A stretch of 64,000 nucleotides of DNA from Lichtheimia corymbifera B2541 (Eukaryota; Mucoromycota; Mucoromycetes; Mucorales; Lichtheimiaceae), in NCBI GenBank assembly GCA_000697475.1, contig JNEU01000826.1, positions 62,001-126,000 of the forward strand, written 5' to 3'. This document shows positions 1 to 10,024 of this stretch, piece by piece. How positions within the stretch are numbered: the first letter of the stretch is position 1; each line of letters opens with the position of its first letter. Made by a program: the position numbers and the translations under genes. The notes under the pieces were generated by a model, which searched no databases, had not been told where the DNA came from, and saw nothing but the letters and a program-made list of their open reading frames with translations.

Positions 1-2484
1 GATTGACGTGTCCCTCCACACACACTTACCGTGACAAAGACAAAGATGACCGAGTCAAATGCATCCTTGGCACTATTTCCAAATACAAAGCTTGCCGCGA
101 TAAAAGCACTCCACAATGGCATCAATTGTGTACCAACGTTGACACCAAAGGCTGCACACACAATGATGATCTATACAATAGAGATGATAAGCATATCACA
201 CCAATAAACAATATAAGAACAAGACTTACAAAGATGACTGTAAAGATGACGAGTAGTATGACATCCATTTTCCCTGTTGCTTGTGACAAGTCTCTCATGG
301 ATCGTGCCAGGTTTTTACGTTCACGGTAAATGCGAATGCATGCGGATCGCAGTTCTTGTTTGCTGACGCTACCGTTGCCATCGCGATCGAAGAGTCGAAA
401 TGCTTCCAAGGCGTCGTGATGGGAGTTGAAAAAGGGAAAGAGATCTTTTTCATTTATCTGGCGGTTGCCAGTTGGTCCGACAATGTTGTGGTAAATGCGT
501 CGTGCTAGTGCCTTAGCTTGGTGCGACGAACTCTGTGGTGTCACAGCACCACTGGCACTCGTAGTGGCCTGTGCGGTGACGGTACGCCACTTTTTGTATC
601 CAGTCTTAAATAGTCGTCCAGGTGCACTACCAGCTGCTGTAGTCATAAATGATTTCTCATCTCCAATCGCTGTGCTGCTTCGAGAAAGAGGGGGCGGCGA
701 TGTTGGATCTTGTTGTTGCTGCTGAGAGTTATTATTCTTGTTGGATGATGACTTGCTCACTTCACGTAGGCGTCTTGTTAAATTAGCTACAAAATCAGCT
801 GTTCGTGAATCGTTGGTCTGCTGCTGCTGCTGCTGCATTGGTGGTTGTGGTTGTCCAACACACGGATCCTTTTTTTCTTCATCATAATCGTCATCCTTTT
901 CTTCAAGGGCTGGAATAGCAATAAGAGTATCCATCTTTTGAGGTGGGAAATGCACATTGTTATTATTACGCATATCTCCTTGTTGCTGCTGCTGTTCGGA
1001 ACAACGCATGATTGATGTTGGCATGTTTTCATCTGTGGATGCTGAGCGAGCGGGTGTCCCATTATTACTCGTCGTGTCATTGTTCTTCCCTTTGCGTCGG
1101 ATGCGTTTCAACAAGTCCTGGGGCGTTTTGCGTTTTGTTTTCTTTAGACGATCCAAGATTTTGAGCGCGTGATCATTCTCTGTGATACGGTCACCATATG
1201 CTTTCCTATTAAATGAAACAAATGCAACATTAGCACTGTCGGTGCTACAATATGTCGATCATTTCACCATCATCACAAGCCCCGAAATCGGACAACGGCA
1301 CATACTTGTGAAAGGAAGTAACTGATACGGATAACACAATGTCAGTCAATGTGGCTAAAAAGTTGCACCCTCAATGAGACTTACCAATTAACTGAAGAAT
1401 AAACTTTTCAATAAATAGCAGCAATGCAGCGAAAAATACACATTCCCATATACTGTAAAAGACATTGACATAATTGGGTCTTGTTGCACCTTCGGGTAAC
1501 GCCACCAGTTGTAGAATGAGTGCCCAGGATCCCCAATTCCAAGCCGATACCAATAATCCCTTGATAAAAGGACGCAACGCCATATAGTACTGTGTATAGG
1601 ATTTGGGGGGGGGATTTGGTAAGGGCGTGGAAGATTTTTATCAGCGTGACATGCTACAAGCAAGCTTTTTTGGGACATTGTGTATCCTTACCGCCAATCG
1701 CATTCTCAAAACTTCTGTTGATTGTGGGCGTAATAATCCAACCAAGCGACGTATGGCCCAAGGTACAAGCTCAACCACCACTTGGAGCACCATGCTGATA
1801 CACCACATGAACGCAGCCCATGTAAACCACAACTGCAGGTTGTATGATACCATGGAAACATGATCTTCATATACCACAAACACGGCAACATCCACAGCGA
1901 TTAGAACCAATGCAAAGAGAAATAGCAGTGACCAAGCAATGTAGGACGAGTTGCGAGATAGGCAGAGTATAAGTGCACTTGATTTCTTGCTTTTCACCTT
2001 GTCATCTTCCTCTTCATCATCATCACCACCAGCAGCCCAATCGAATTGATCGTTATCGGTGTAGTTGGTAACAAGTCCTGGACCTGTAAAAGGAGGTTGT
2101 TAGCAAAAAATAGATGGATGAATGAATCGGTTACCCACTACTTACCAGCCAATGCTTCCAGTGGTATATCAGGTGGGATCATTGTTTTGTCCAAAAACAG
2201 TCCCTCATCATCCGTCGAGCTGCGAGCGGATAACTCGGTATCAGTAGCGCGAAAGGGAGGTCTTTCACTACCAGCGACGACAGTGGATTTCTCGGGTTCA
2301 TTATCGCTGCTATTATCGCTAAGCGATTGTTTTCTACCACCCACTAGTAATCATGGATCAATAATGATATTATGGGTTCTTGGTTATAGAGTATGTACAT
2401 ACCATCATCCCAAGGTCCATCGTGAGCAGATGCTTGATGATCCGCTCCTTCTCCTCCTCCTCCATGCATCGCATCCATAGTCAT
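1..2484 (-). CDS. EF-hand MscS-type mechanosensitive ion channel (Msy1/Msy2-like), 3' part missing
   Basis: Predicted mechanosensitive channel of the fungal Msy1/Msy2 class, which sits in ER/internal membranes and responds to hypo-osmotic stress. The start is the ATG at 2484 (MTMDAMHGG). Exons read as 2403-2484, 2146-2343, 1692-2083, 1385-1589, 230-1205 and 30-151, all with GT-AG borders. The N-terminus is acidic and cytosolic. Exons 3 and 4 encode several hydrophobic helices. Exon 5 has the family signature YGDRITENDHALKILDRLKK, a poly-Gln linker, then an EF-hand (FDRDGNGSVSKQEL) and the start of the MscS pore helices. Exon 6 continues with FVFGNSAKDAFDSVIFVFV, the MscS pore and start of the beta domain. 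The donor at 28-29 leads into an intron that leaves the window, so the C-terminal MscS beta-domain is not seen. Family assignment is confident; ion specificity cannot be read. Confidence 0.9.
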
Positions 2485-3169
2485 GGTGATTAATTAAGAA
2501 GAAAGATAAGAAAAGCTACTTTCTGCAGGTAGTGGAGAAGAAAAAAAGTTGGGATGAGAAAAAAAGAACACCGTAAGAGGAAAGACGAGGAAGTTGAAAA
2601 AAAGAAACAGGTGGGGTTGGGGGGGTGGGATCAACCAACAACGGGAAAGATGCGGTAGGGATACACAAAGTAGTATTAAGGGCTACCCAATCATCACGCG
2701 ACGGGGATCTTTTTGTTTCAAGTGCCTGCTTCTGTTCGCTTCTTTTTGGGATAATTCATTTTGCGTGAGAAAGCAGATCTTTAATTCACTGTGTTGGAGA
2801 GACGAAAGGGAAAACAAAGACACCAAACAATCAATGCAATGATTTCTTTTTACTTGTTCAAGTCTTGTGGGACGACAAGTAAACTTTATGCAGCACCAGG
2901 TATTCGAAAATCTGTTACTGTCGATCCATTGCAGCCATCGTCGGCATGTCAATAGGAGCTAATTAAAACGCGTGAGATGACGCGACTTTTTGTAAATACC
3001 CACATAGAGCTCTCTTTAAGCCACGCTCTATTATGCATATGATCCCATATCAGGAATGTTGCCACTTTTTTCTGCCATATCCAAAATGCTGTGATTGATT
3101 TTTAGTCACCAGGACGCAAAAAAAAAGAGTATGATTTATTAACGCAAACAAATGCTGATGCTATGCTTT
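2485..3169. other. Intergenic: channel-gene promoter and 3' end of bromodomain gene
   Basis: About 0.7 kb between the 5' end of the channel gene and the stop of the bromodomain gene. It holds purine-rich runs just upstream of the channel start. I saw no convincing open frame, RNA gene or repeat. Confidence 0.6.
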
Positions 3170-5533
3170 TTACTCGAGATCCATATCCATATCTTGCACG
3201 CTGTCCTCGTGATGCATTTGTTCATCCTGGCGTCGGTGTCGAAACGTCGCGTTCAACAGCAAGGCTTTGACATCGGAAATGCTCCGGTGCGAATTTCTGA
3301 CAAATCCAGGCATTGGATATCGGTGGTATTGCAATGCGTCTCGTTGAAATCCATAAAGTTGATGCCAATCTCGACTTTTACTTAACTCTTTCTCGAATTT
3401 GTGGAATCGCAACTTGTCCCGGCTGATATTAATCGGCGAAGCCTGTGTGTTTGCATTGCGCACCACATGAATTTCACCATTGGCTTTCCATCTCTCTCTC
3501 TCACTCTCTCTCACACACACACGCACAAAATAACACCTCCTTCACCTCCCACCCCCCGCCTTCTCTGTGTGTTTGTCTTACCTCAAGTGCTGCCATCCTT
3601 TTGCTTCGATCACTCTCCTTTTTCTTTGTAGCCCAATCTCTCCATTCCCTAGTTCAAGAAATAGTGAGCATCGTTTTGAAACATGATACCCATAGGATCC
3701 CCATTCACTTACTGTCTCCTAAGCTCTTCTTCTTGACGTCGTCGCATCTCCTTTTCTCGTTTTTCATCCTCGAGGCGTTGTTGTTGTTCTTGTTGAATAC
3801 GTTTCTATGGGTAATTTTGTAAGAAACAAGGATCAAAAAATATGTATATGGTAATTTTACCTCTCGTTCACGTTGTTCCTTTTCTTGTGCAATTCCATCC
3901 AAAAGTACACCAACATCAAAGGCTTGAGGAGCAGGTTTCTTTGGAACTGGCTTGCTAGGGAGCTTGTTGGCCACTTTGTTGGGTGGACCTTTGTTGGCCT
4001 GGTAAAGAGAGACAAAAAAAAAAGGTGGTCAATGAACATGTAAAACAGCCATCCAATATATCCCATACCTCATGAGATCGTGTAGTAGCATTTGTGATCT
4101 TGGGTTTTCTTTGTGCGGAGAGTGCCAAGGGAGGTGCGTTGGGCTTTGTGGGAGTGGAAAGTTTGGTGTCGGATAGGGCGAGTCGTTTTGTATTGGTAGT
4201 CGATGTTGCTGTTGAAGATGATGATGATGCGGATTGTGATGCTGGTGGATGCTTTGAAATGGCGAGATGCAGTTGATGATTATTATTATTAGATGCTGGT
4301 ACGGATGATGCTGATGTAGGTGTTGTTGTAGACTATAGCGCAAACAATCAAATCAGTCATAGGGAAACCACAACAAAGGGCCATACGATACATACTTGTG
4401 GTGGTGGTTGGTTTTGTTTCAAGGATGCTGTTGGTATCCTGAGTCTTAGCACTGCTGTATATCAAAAGGTGAATTGGATTATTCTTATATATCCCATGCA
4501 TGCGTATCTTACATGGTTTTGATTCTTTAGATGGATCCAATTCTTCTACATATTCACGTGCTCGTTTGGGTTGAGATGGTATACTGTCGATTGAAGCTAC
4601 GGTGATGATTGTGAATATACGTTGCTATGACAACTGAAGCCATCCCATACTTACCACTATCACGCTTTAATCCTTTTGATGATTTGCTGGCACTGCTCTT
4701 TTTCTTTTCCTTCTTTTCATGTAGCTTTTCCCAATAAGCTTCGAATGTTGCCTCGAGGTTCTTTCCTGATTGATGGACTGGGTGACCCGGTGGATTGTAA
4801 GTGTAGCAATTTTGAAACATCAAATGCATGTCGTTGACAAACTCTTGTTCGTTGGCGTATTCGTACTCGAGCAACTTCTTTTCCATGGTCGACAAATCCA
4901 TCGGCGTTTTAATGATCTCGTAATAATCCACAGCTCCCCATGCGCCGGCATCCACAGGCTTCAAAAAGATCCATGCGTCTTCAAGATGCTTTGGCTTTTT
5001 GAGTTCCTTGAGCGTCTTTTCACATCGTTTGAATTCGTCATCGGGCATCAATTCGCCAGCTGCTGCGTGCTATTATCAACACAAAAAAAAGAGCGTGTCA
5101 ATTCATATCTTTTCTATGCCAAGACAATCAGACTTACAATTGGGATAGGTCTTTTTTCCATGCCACGTCGATATGCTTCTTCGAGTTTTCGACCTTCCAA
5201 TGTCACTGGATCATAGGGGCCATTATAAAGATAGCAGTTGTTGAACATGAGCTGGATATCGCTGGCGAACGCGTCGATGGAGTCATACTGATCGCTGTGC
5301 AGTTTTGTCTGAATCGTTCCAAGATCCATTGGGTTCTTTACAATATCAGGATAGTCGGGGCAGTTGAGTGCGACAGGATCGACGGCAACAAGAAACGGCA
5401 AAGCGTGTGGATTCTTCTTTAAGGATTTGAGAAGATTGTTGCAAAACTGTTTATCTCTCGGCGACATGATGGCATTTTCAGCTGAAGGTTGATCGGTGCT
5501 TGGAGGCTGTGTTGTGTGTTGTTGCATGTCCAT
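3170..5533 (-). CDS. Double-bromodomain (BET-like) protein without a recognisable ET domain
   Basis: Chromatin reader expected to bind acetylated histone tails in the nucleus. Eight exons, roughly 5118-5533, 4656-5070, 4515-4597, 4397-4452, 4071-4333, 3862-4000, 3713-3808 and 3170-3442; about 580 residues. Bromodomain 1 (about residues 25-130) has NPMDLGTIQTKL and the acetyl-lysine pocket FNNCYLYNG. Bromodomain 2 (about 145-255) has TPMDLSTMEKKL and FQNCYTYNPPGHPV. Then come Lys/Ser-rich, Thr/Pro-rich and charged Gln/Glu/Arg segments and a basic C-terminal stretch ending in MDMDLE. The paired bromodomains match Bdf1/BRD2-4, but I see no ET domain and do not recognise the C-terminus. I chose the ATG at 5533 because it gives a short leader; an in-frame ATG at 5653 is possible. 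Confidence 0.85.
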
Positions 5534-6215
5534 TGAGTGAGCAGTTGAAAGAAGAACAGAGTTGCCATACGCCAGCATAGCTCTGTTGGAATGGTGGAGG
5601 TTTGATAAAGTAGCAGCAAAGCCCAAGGATTGAACACCACTTTTGTCCCGCAATCATTTTGTCTGGCTTGGTCTCACACCAGTCAAGCTCCCTCACCTCT
5701 CAAGCTTGCGTCATCACTTTTTTGCCCCACTCCGGAAACTTTATTGGCCACATTTGATTTCCCCCTCTTTGTAGTTAGGTTATTCAATATACACGTGATA
5801 AGATACCTTAATAATATATATCATCTATTATTCAACCTAGCTTGCTGCATATCAACTACTAGGGAAAGGGAAAAAGAAAGAATGAAGCGAGGAATAGCTA
5901 CTGTTTTGATCATGTGACGATTCACCCATAACAAATGGATTCATTCAAGATGCTACACAAGCTGAGAATACGATTGCAAAGGGATAGAATGTTGTCAATA
6001 AGATAGAGAAGCGGTTATGTGTACGCTCTAGCTCATCGCTGTGATTCCACCACAACCCCCATCCCACATTACTTGAGGCTGTAGTAACCAAACTCTCCAC
6101 GATCCTTCCCTCAATGATATCATGACCATTTACGATTGACCACTGTGTGATTGTACAAGAACAAACACAACATCCAAGAGATGTTTTATTGTTGCTATGG
6201 GTCATGATCTGGAGT
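5534..6215. other. Intergenic: bromodomain-gene promoter and eL18 3' flank
   Basis: About 0.7 kb. The part next to 5534 is the likely promoter of the bromodomain gene, and the part near 6215 the likely 3' UTR of eL18. There is an AT-rich stretch around 5790-5840. No further gene was recognised. Confidence 0.6.
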
Positions 6216-7221
6216 TTAGACCTTGAAACCACGGCTGGCACGCTTGCCACGAGCCTTCTCGAACTTGCGGCCCTTGCTGCGGACATAAGGCTTCTTGTTC
6301 TTGTGGGGACCCATACCAAAGTGCTTGACAGCCTCACGGGAGTTCTATAACAATACTTGTTAATACCATGTGATAGAGAAAATGGATAGGATGTATATAT
6401 ATGTACCTTGGCACCACGGAGCAAGACGGTGTTGGAACCAGTGGGGGCACGAAGAGCCAATTGATCCAAAGTCAAGATTTCACCACCAGCCTTAAGGATG
6501 CGAGCACGAGCAGTCTTGGTGACGCGAAGAGCGGCAACAGAGAGCTTGGGCAAGTCGAGAAGACGGGAGTCATCGGTGACGTTACCAACAACGACCAAAG
6601 TCTTACCCTCTTGGTTGTTCTTGACAAGACGAGAGACAGTGACGGAAGGACGATGGATACGCGACATAAAAAGACGCTTCAAGACGACCTTGTTAAAGTC
6701 GGCATCAGTACGGCGGGCAAGGAAGCGGTACAACTATAATAAACAATCATCATGGTTATTATTATTCACTCTATCCTGTCATAAATCCTATAGACTCTTA
6801 CCTTGACCAACAACAACTGGTAGACGTTTTCCGACTTGGGAGCTGTGCGGTTGGACTTCTTGACGTGGTGGTTCTTAAGATCGATACCCTGAAATAGACA
6901 TGATAGCCATTAGTTGAATATGCTTAATAAACCAATGCTTGAGTCATATCAAGAGCGAGCATGTAGTCAATGAGAGAGAGAGAGAGAGAGAGTGTAGGAG
7001 CCAAGAAAAGGGATTGGGCGGTCGACCATTGTTCATGGAGAACGTTGCAGAGCGTATATGTGTGTGTGCGTATAATCCATCTTCATTCATCCATCTTCAT
7101 CCATCCATTGATTATTGATGCATCCATTCGTTCTATCGATCGTATTGTATCCATCCTCTCTCTCTCTTTCGTTCATCTGCTCTTGTTGATATGAGTGGGG
7201 GTTGCCATGGACATTTACCAT
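6216..7221 (-). CDS. RPL18: 60S ribosomal protein eL18
   Basis: Large-subunit ribosomal protein of cytosolic ribosomes. Exons: 7219-7221 (only the ATG), about 6802-6890, 6408-6733 and 6216-6344. The protein begins [20 protein letters not shown], continues [20 protein letters not shown], has the [21 protein letters not shown] core and ends SRGFKV, all characteristic of eL18. The start codon is a separate exon: an ATG followed directly by GTAAATG, then a 328-bp intron with GA and CATC runs. That start is inferred from the splice donor and the known N-terminus MGIDLKNHH. The upstream region carries CT/GA-rich and CATC repeats usual in strongly expressed fungal genes. Confidence 0.93.
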
Positions 7222-7670
7222 TTCGAGCCGTTATCGTGAAGGAAGGAGGATCGTATCGGTTGCACGGCCTACTGTAAATTGCGCTCGCTGGCTCAGTCTC
7301 AGCCAACCAAAATCGGACTATCCACCACAACATCTTTTGAGCGGATTATCGAGTCCACCCACACCAGTGTTCATGCGTGCTATCATACCTCATTATTCCA
7401 CTATTCAATACATTTACTCTTATTAAAAGTTATCCTTTCGCCACTAGATCACATGATACAGTACTTTGTGCATCATTTTTCAGGATAGTTCATGTTAAAA
7501 GTCTTTTACTACATTCACGTACACGGGCGCTTGGGAAGCTACTGAACATAGAAATCGACAGTTTATAAGGAAGCGATACAATGATTCATTTCTATTTACA
7601 TATTTCCTATACTGATTTCGTAGACTATCCGCGTTCTTATAATCCAATAGCCATTCGCTTTGCCAGCTGA

Positions 7671-8228
7671 CTAACCATCCAAAAGTTCGCCATACTTTCG
7701 TTTTAATGCGGTGTTCCTTAGCTGCGTATTATTGATGGCGGTGGCAAGAGCATCCGTGGTGGGGTTCGATCGAACGAGCTTCCGTAAGCGGTTGTATTCT
7801 TGCTCCTGTTGGGCTAAAAGTGGAAAACATATGTAGAAAGATAATCATACATACCACAAAGGATACATTAAAGAATGGGGTCAAATATCACAAAGACAAC
7901 AATGAATACAAATAACAATAAAACACTATGCTAAATGCATTAGTATCTTCAATCCATAGACACCCACCAAGACTTTTTGACACTTACCAAAAGGCATTTG
8001 GGAGAACAAATGCAAAAGACGAAACAGATGTGTGATGATGTTAATCACAGCAGCCTTGCTTTTATGTGGATGGATGTGGGCCTGGGAATTGTTGTTAACG
8101 CAAGAAAAAAGGCATGTACTACTTATGTCACCTACAAAGGAGTTCCATATTCCTATCAGACCAGTCATCGTTTTAATATAAGTGATGGTTATACTTACTA
8201 CTAAGGGTCCATCAAGGAACGCAGTCAA
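7671..8228 (-). CDS. Hypothetical gene fragment of a locally duplicated family (copy 1)
   Basis: Two exons read well on the minus strand. Exon A (about 7988-8081, possibly extending upstream to 8228) encodes AHIHPHKSKAAVINIITHLF and a short hydrophobic run. A 174-bp intron with GTAAGTGTC donor and TTTTAG acceptor follows. Exon B (7671-7813) encodes EQEYNRLRKLVRSN... and ends GELLDG-stop. The joined frame is open across the splice. I do not recognise a domain. The same exon A, the intron and a diverged exon B recur at 33.8-35.0 kb on the other strand. No convincing start codon was found, so this may be a truncated copy rather than a working gene. Confidence 0.4.
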
Positions 8229-8344
8229 ATGTCATTAGGCAGCAATGAGCACCTCAAATAGTAAAGCAAGGATGAGCTACATAGTAAATGGATGCATGAA
8301 TACCCTCATTTTGGAGATCACATAATAAGGCCTATCCTTGAAAC

Positions 8345-8456
8345 TTACCAAAGCTCATTGATGATTATATGAATACAAGTAGAAAGAAAGGTTGTATGAG
8401 AGCGTTGGTGACCACAGCCCTATTTGTATGTGAGTGGGCGTGAGATTGTTGTCATG
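8345..8456 (-). repeat. Third, strongly diverged copy of the exon A repeat
   Basis: On the minus strand this stretch aligns by eye with exon A of the 7.7-8.2 kb copy. It has the ACAACAAT..CCCAC..CACATA core, a GTGGTCACCAA stretch that matches the 33.8 kb copy, and a TTTGGTAAG donor-like end. It contains a stop and no open frame. It lies just upstream of copy 1 in the same orientation, suggesting an old tandem duplication. Confidence 0.4.
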
Positions 8457-8840
8457 ATCGAACTGATAAAGTGGTCAAGCATCTTGGAATACTGAGTAAA
8501 AGTGATGGAAAATCAACAACTGATAAATCCACCTGCACTTTGAAGATGATTTTTTGTAGGTGACATAAGTATGTCCCAATTGATTAATGGTGATTGATCC
8601 CTTACTACGTAATGATCACCTTTTATTCTTGAGCAAGATAATATCTTTACAATAAATGTCACTAATGCGAATGACTTGGATGCATTGTCTTGAATTTGTG
8701 AGCTGTTGTCGTTTTTGTAGCAGCATCATTCCTGTTTGAAACTCAGGCAGAATCAGCCATGCAAGTGTACTCCTACTTTGTGGTCTTCTTTTCTTTTGAC
8801 ACACACACACACAACTCTTTCCTCCCCCACCTCCTTGATA

Positions 8841-9920
8841 ATGACCGACACCATTCAGCCCAATCCGAACGAGACACGTCTTCGTAGGCTTTATCCAGGA
8901 GCTCGCTTAGAGGTGAGTCATTCAAGTTGTGTTGTAACGTAACGTGTCACTGATCGACTGGTTGGCTCCTTTTTTCTTACACGTGTATACCGCATTCAAA
9001 GCAGACCGTATTCGCATGGCCCAATGAAACACTCGATGACTTGGACTCCTCGTTTGCTGTACAAGAATATCTCCAACAACTGATACGACAAGATCGCAAC
9101 AACGTGGAAAGGCTTATTGAGCTTCCTGAGTCAGTGGATAGGGAAGTATGGCAGTATGAGCATCTCAGGTAAATTAGTGTTGATACGAGATACGCGCGAT
9201 TTCTTATATTGTATATACATAGGCAAGTATGCCTTGAACTGTCATTACTTGTGGTGGCACTGGAAAATGAATGTACCAAGGAGAATTGCCCGGAGATGAA
9301 GGCGGATGGTTGGTTGTATCTATGTGCCGCTCATCCATCAACACAATCGGTAAGTGAGGAGGAATAATGGGGAGGAGGAGGAGGAGGGGGCATAGACACA
9401 CATATGGGATTAAGGAGTTCAAGGGGAAGATGTGTGTGTTGCGTACCTGACATTTGTATATTCTAGTGCCCAGCTATCGATTATATCATTCACACACTCG
9501 ATGGTGCTGCCATGCTACTCAACAATTCAAAGTACTTTCCTAGCAGGTAAACTGGAAAAGGTTCGATATTTATACCGGTGATTCATTCTTTTTCCGTGCA
9601 ATATCATAGAATATCCATTCCTCAGCCATCTCTAAAGCATTTTCAATCGATTGCTCGGCGACTCTATCGAGTATTTGCTCACGCCTACTTTCATCATCGC
9701 GAGATATATCAAACATTCGAGGTAGGTAGTAATAGTAGATGGATCATCGAGTGCGAGTTTATTAAATCTGTACACGTATATATAGAATGAGACATCTCTT
9801 TATGCAAGGTTCTTATTGCTCTCACAAACTTATGAGCTGATACCCCCAAGTCTTGTCACGATTCCAGAATCCTCCTCCCCCTCTGAAGATAATAGCCAAA
9901 CTCAAGAAAATAGCCCATGA
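8841..9920 (+). CDS. MOB4: MOB4/phocein-family protein (STRIPAK component)
   Basis: Mob-domain scaffold, homologous to human phocein (MOB4), a core subunit of the STRIPAK phosphatase-kinase complex that in fungi controls cell fusion, septation and development. Six exons begin at the ATG at 8841 (MTDTIQPNPNETRLRR); stop at 9918-9920. Family marks in order: FAWPNETLDDLDSSFAVQEY, VWQYEHLRQVCLELS, the zinc ligands in NECTKENCPEM and WLYLCAAH, CPAIDYIIHTLDGAAMLLNN, YFPSR, and RRLYRVFAHAYFHHREIYQ with the last His ligands. These match MOB4 better than the Mob1/Mob2 kinase activators. Introns are short and canonical. The C-terminal tail is Ser/Glu-rich. Length of about 220 residues fits the family. 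Confidence 0.93.
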
Positions 9921-10024
9921 AGTGTACCCATCATTCACCCCCGCCTTTTCCTTTCCAAACATCACTCAGCAGAAGCCTCCTAACTTTTAATAATAATACA
10001 CCGTAATTCGAAAGTACTGGTATC

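Noticed and set aside
5419..5696. Alternative minus-strand frames overlapping the start of the bromodomain gene
   Set aside because: They are out-of-frame shadows of the first exon; the bromodomain frame is the only one with domain content.
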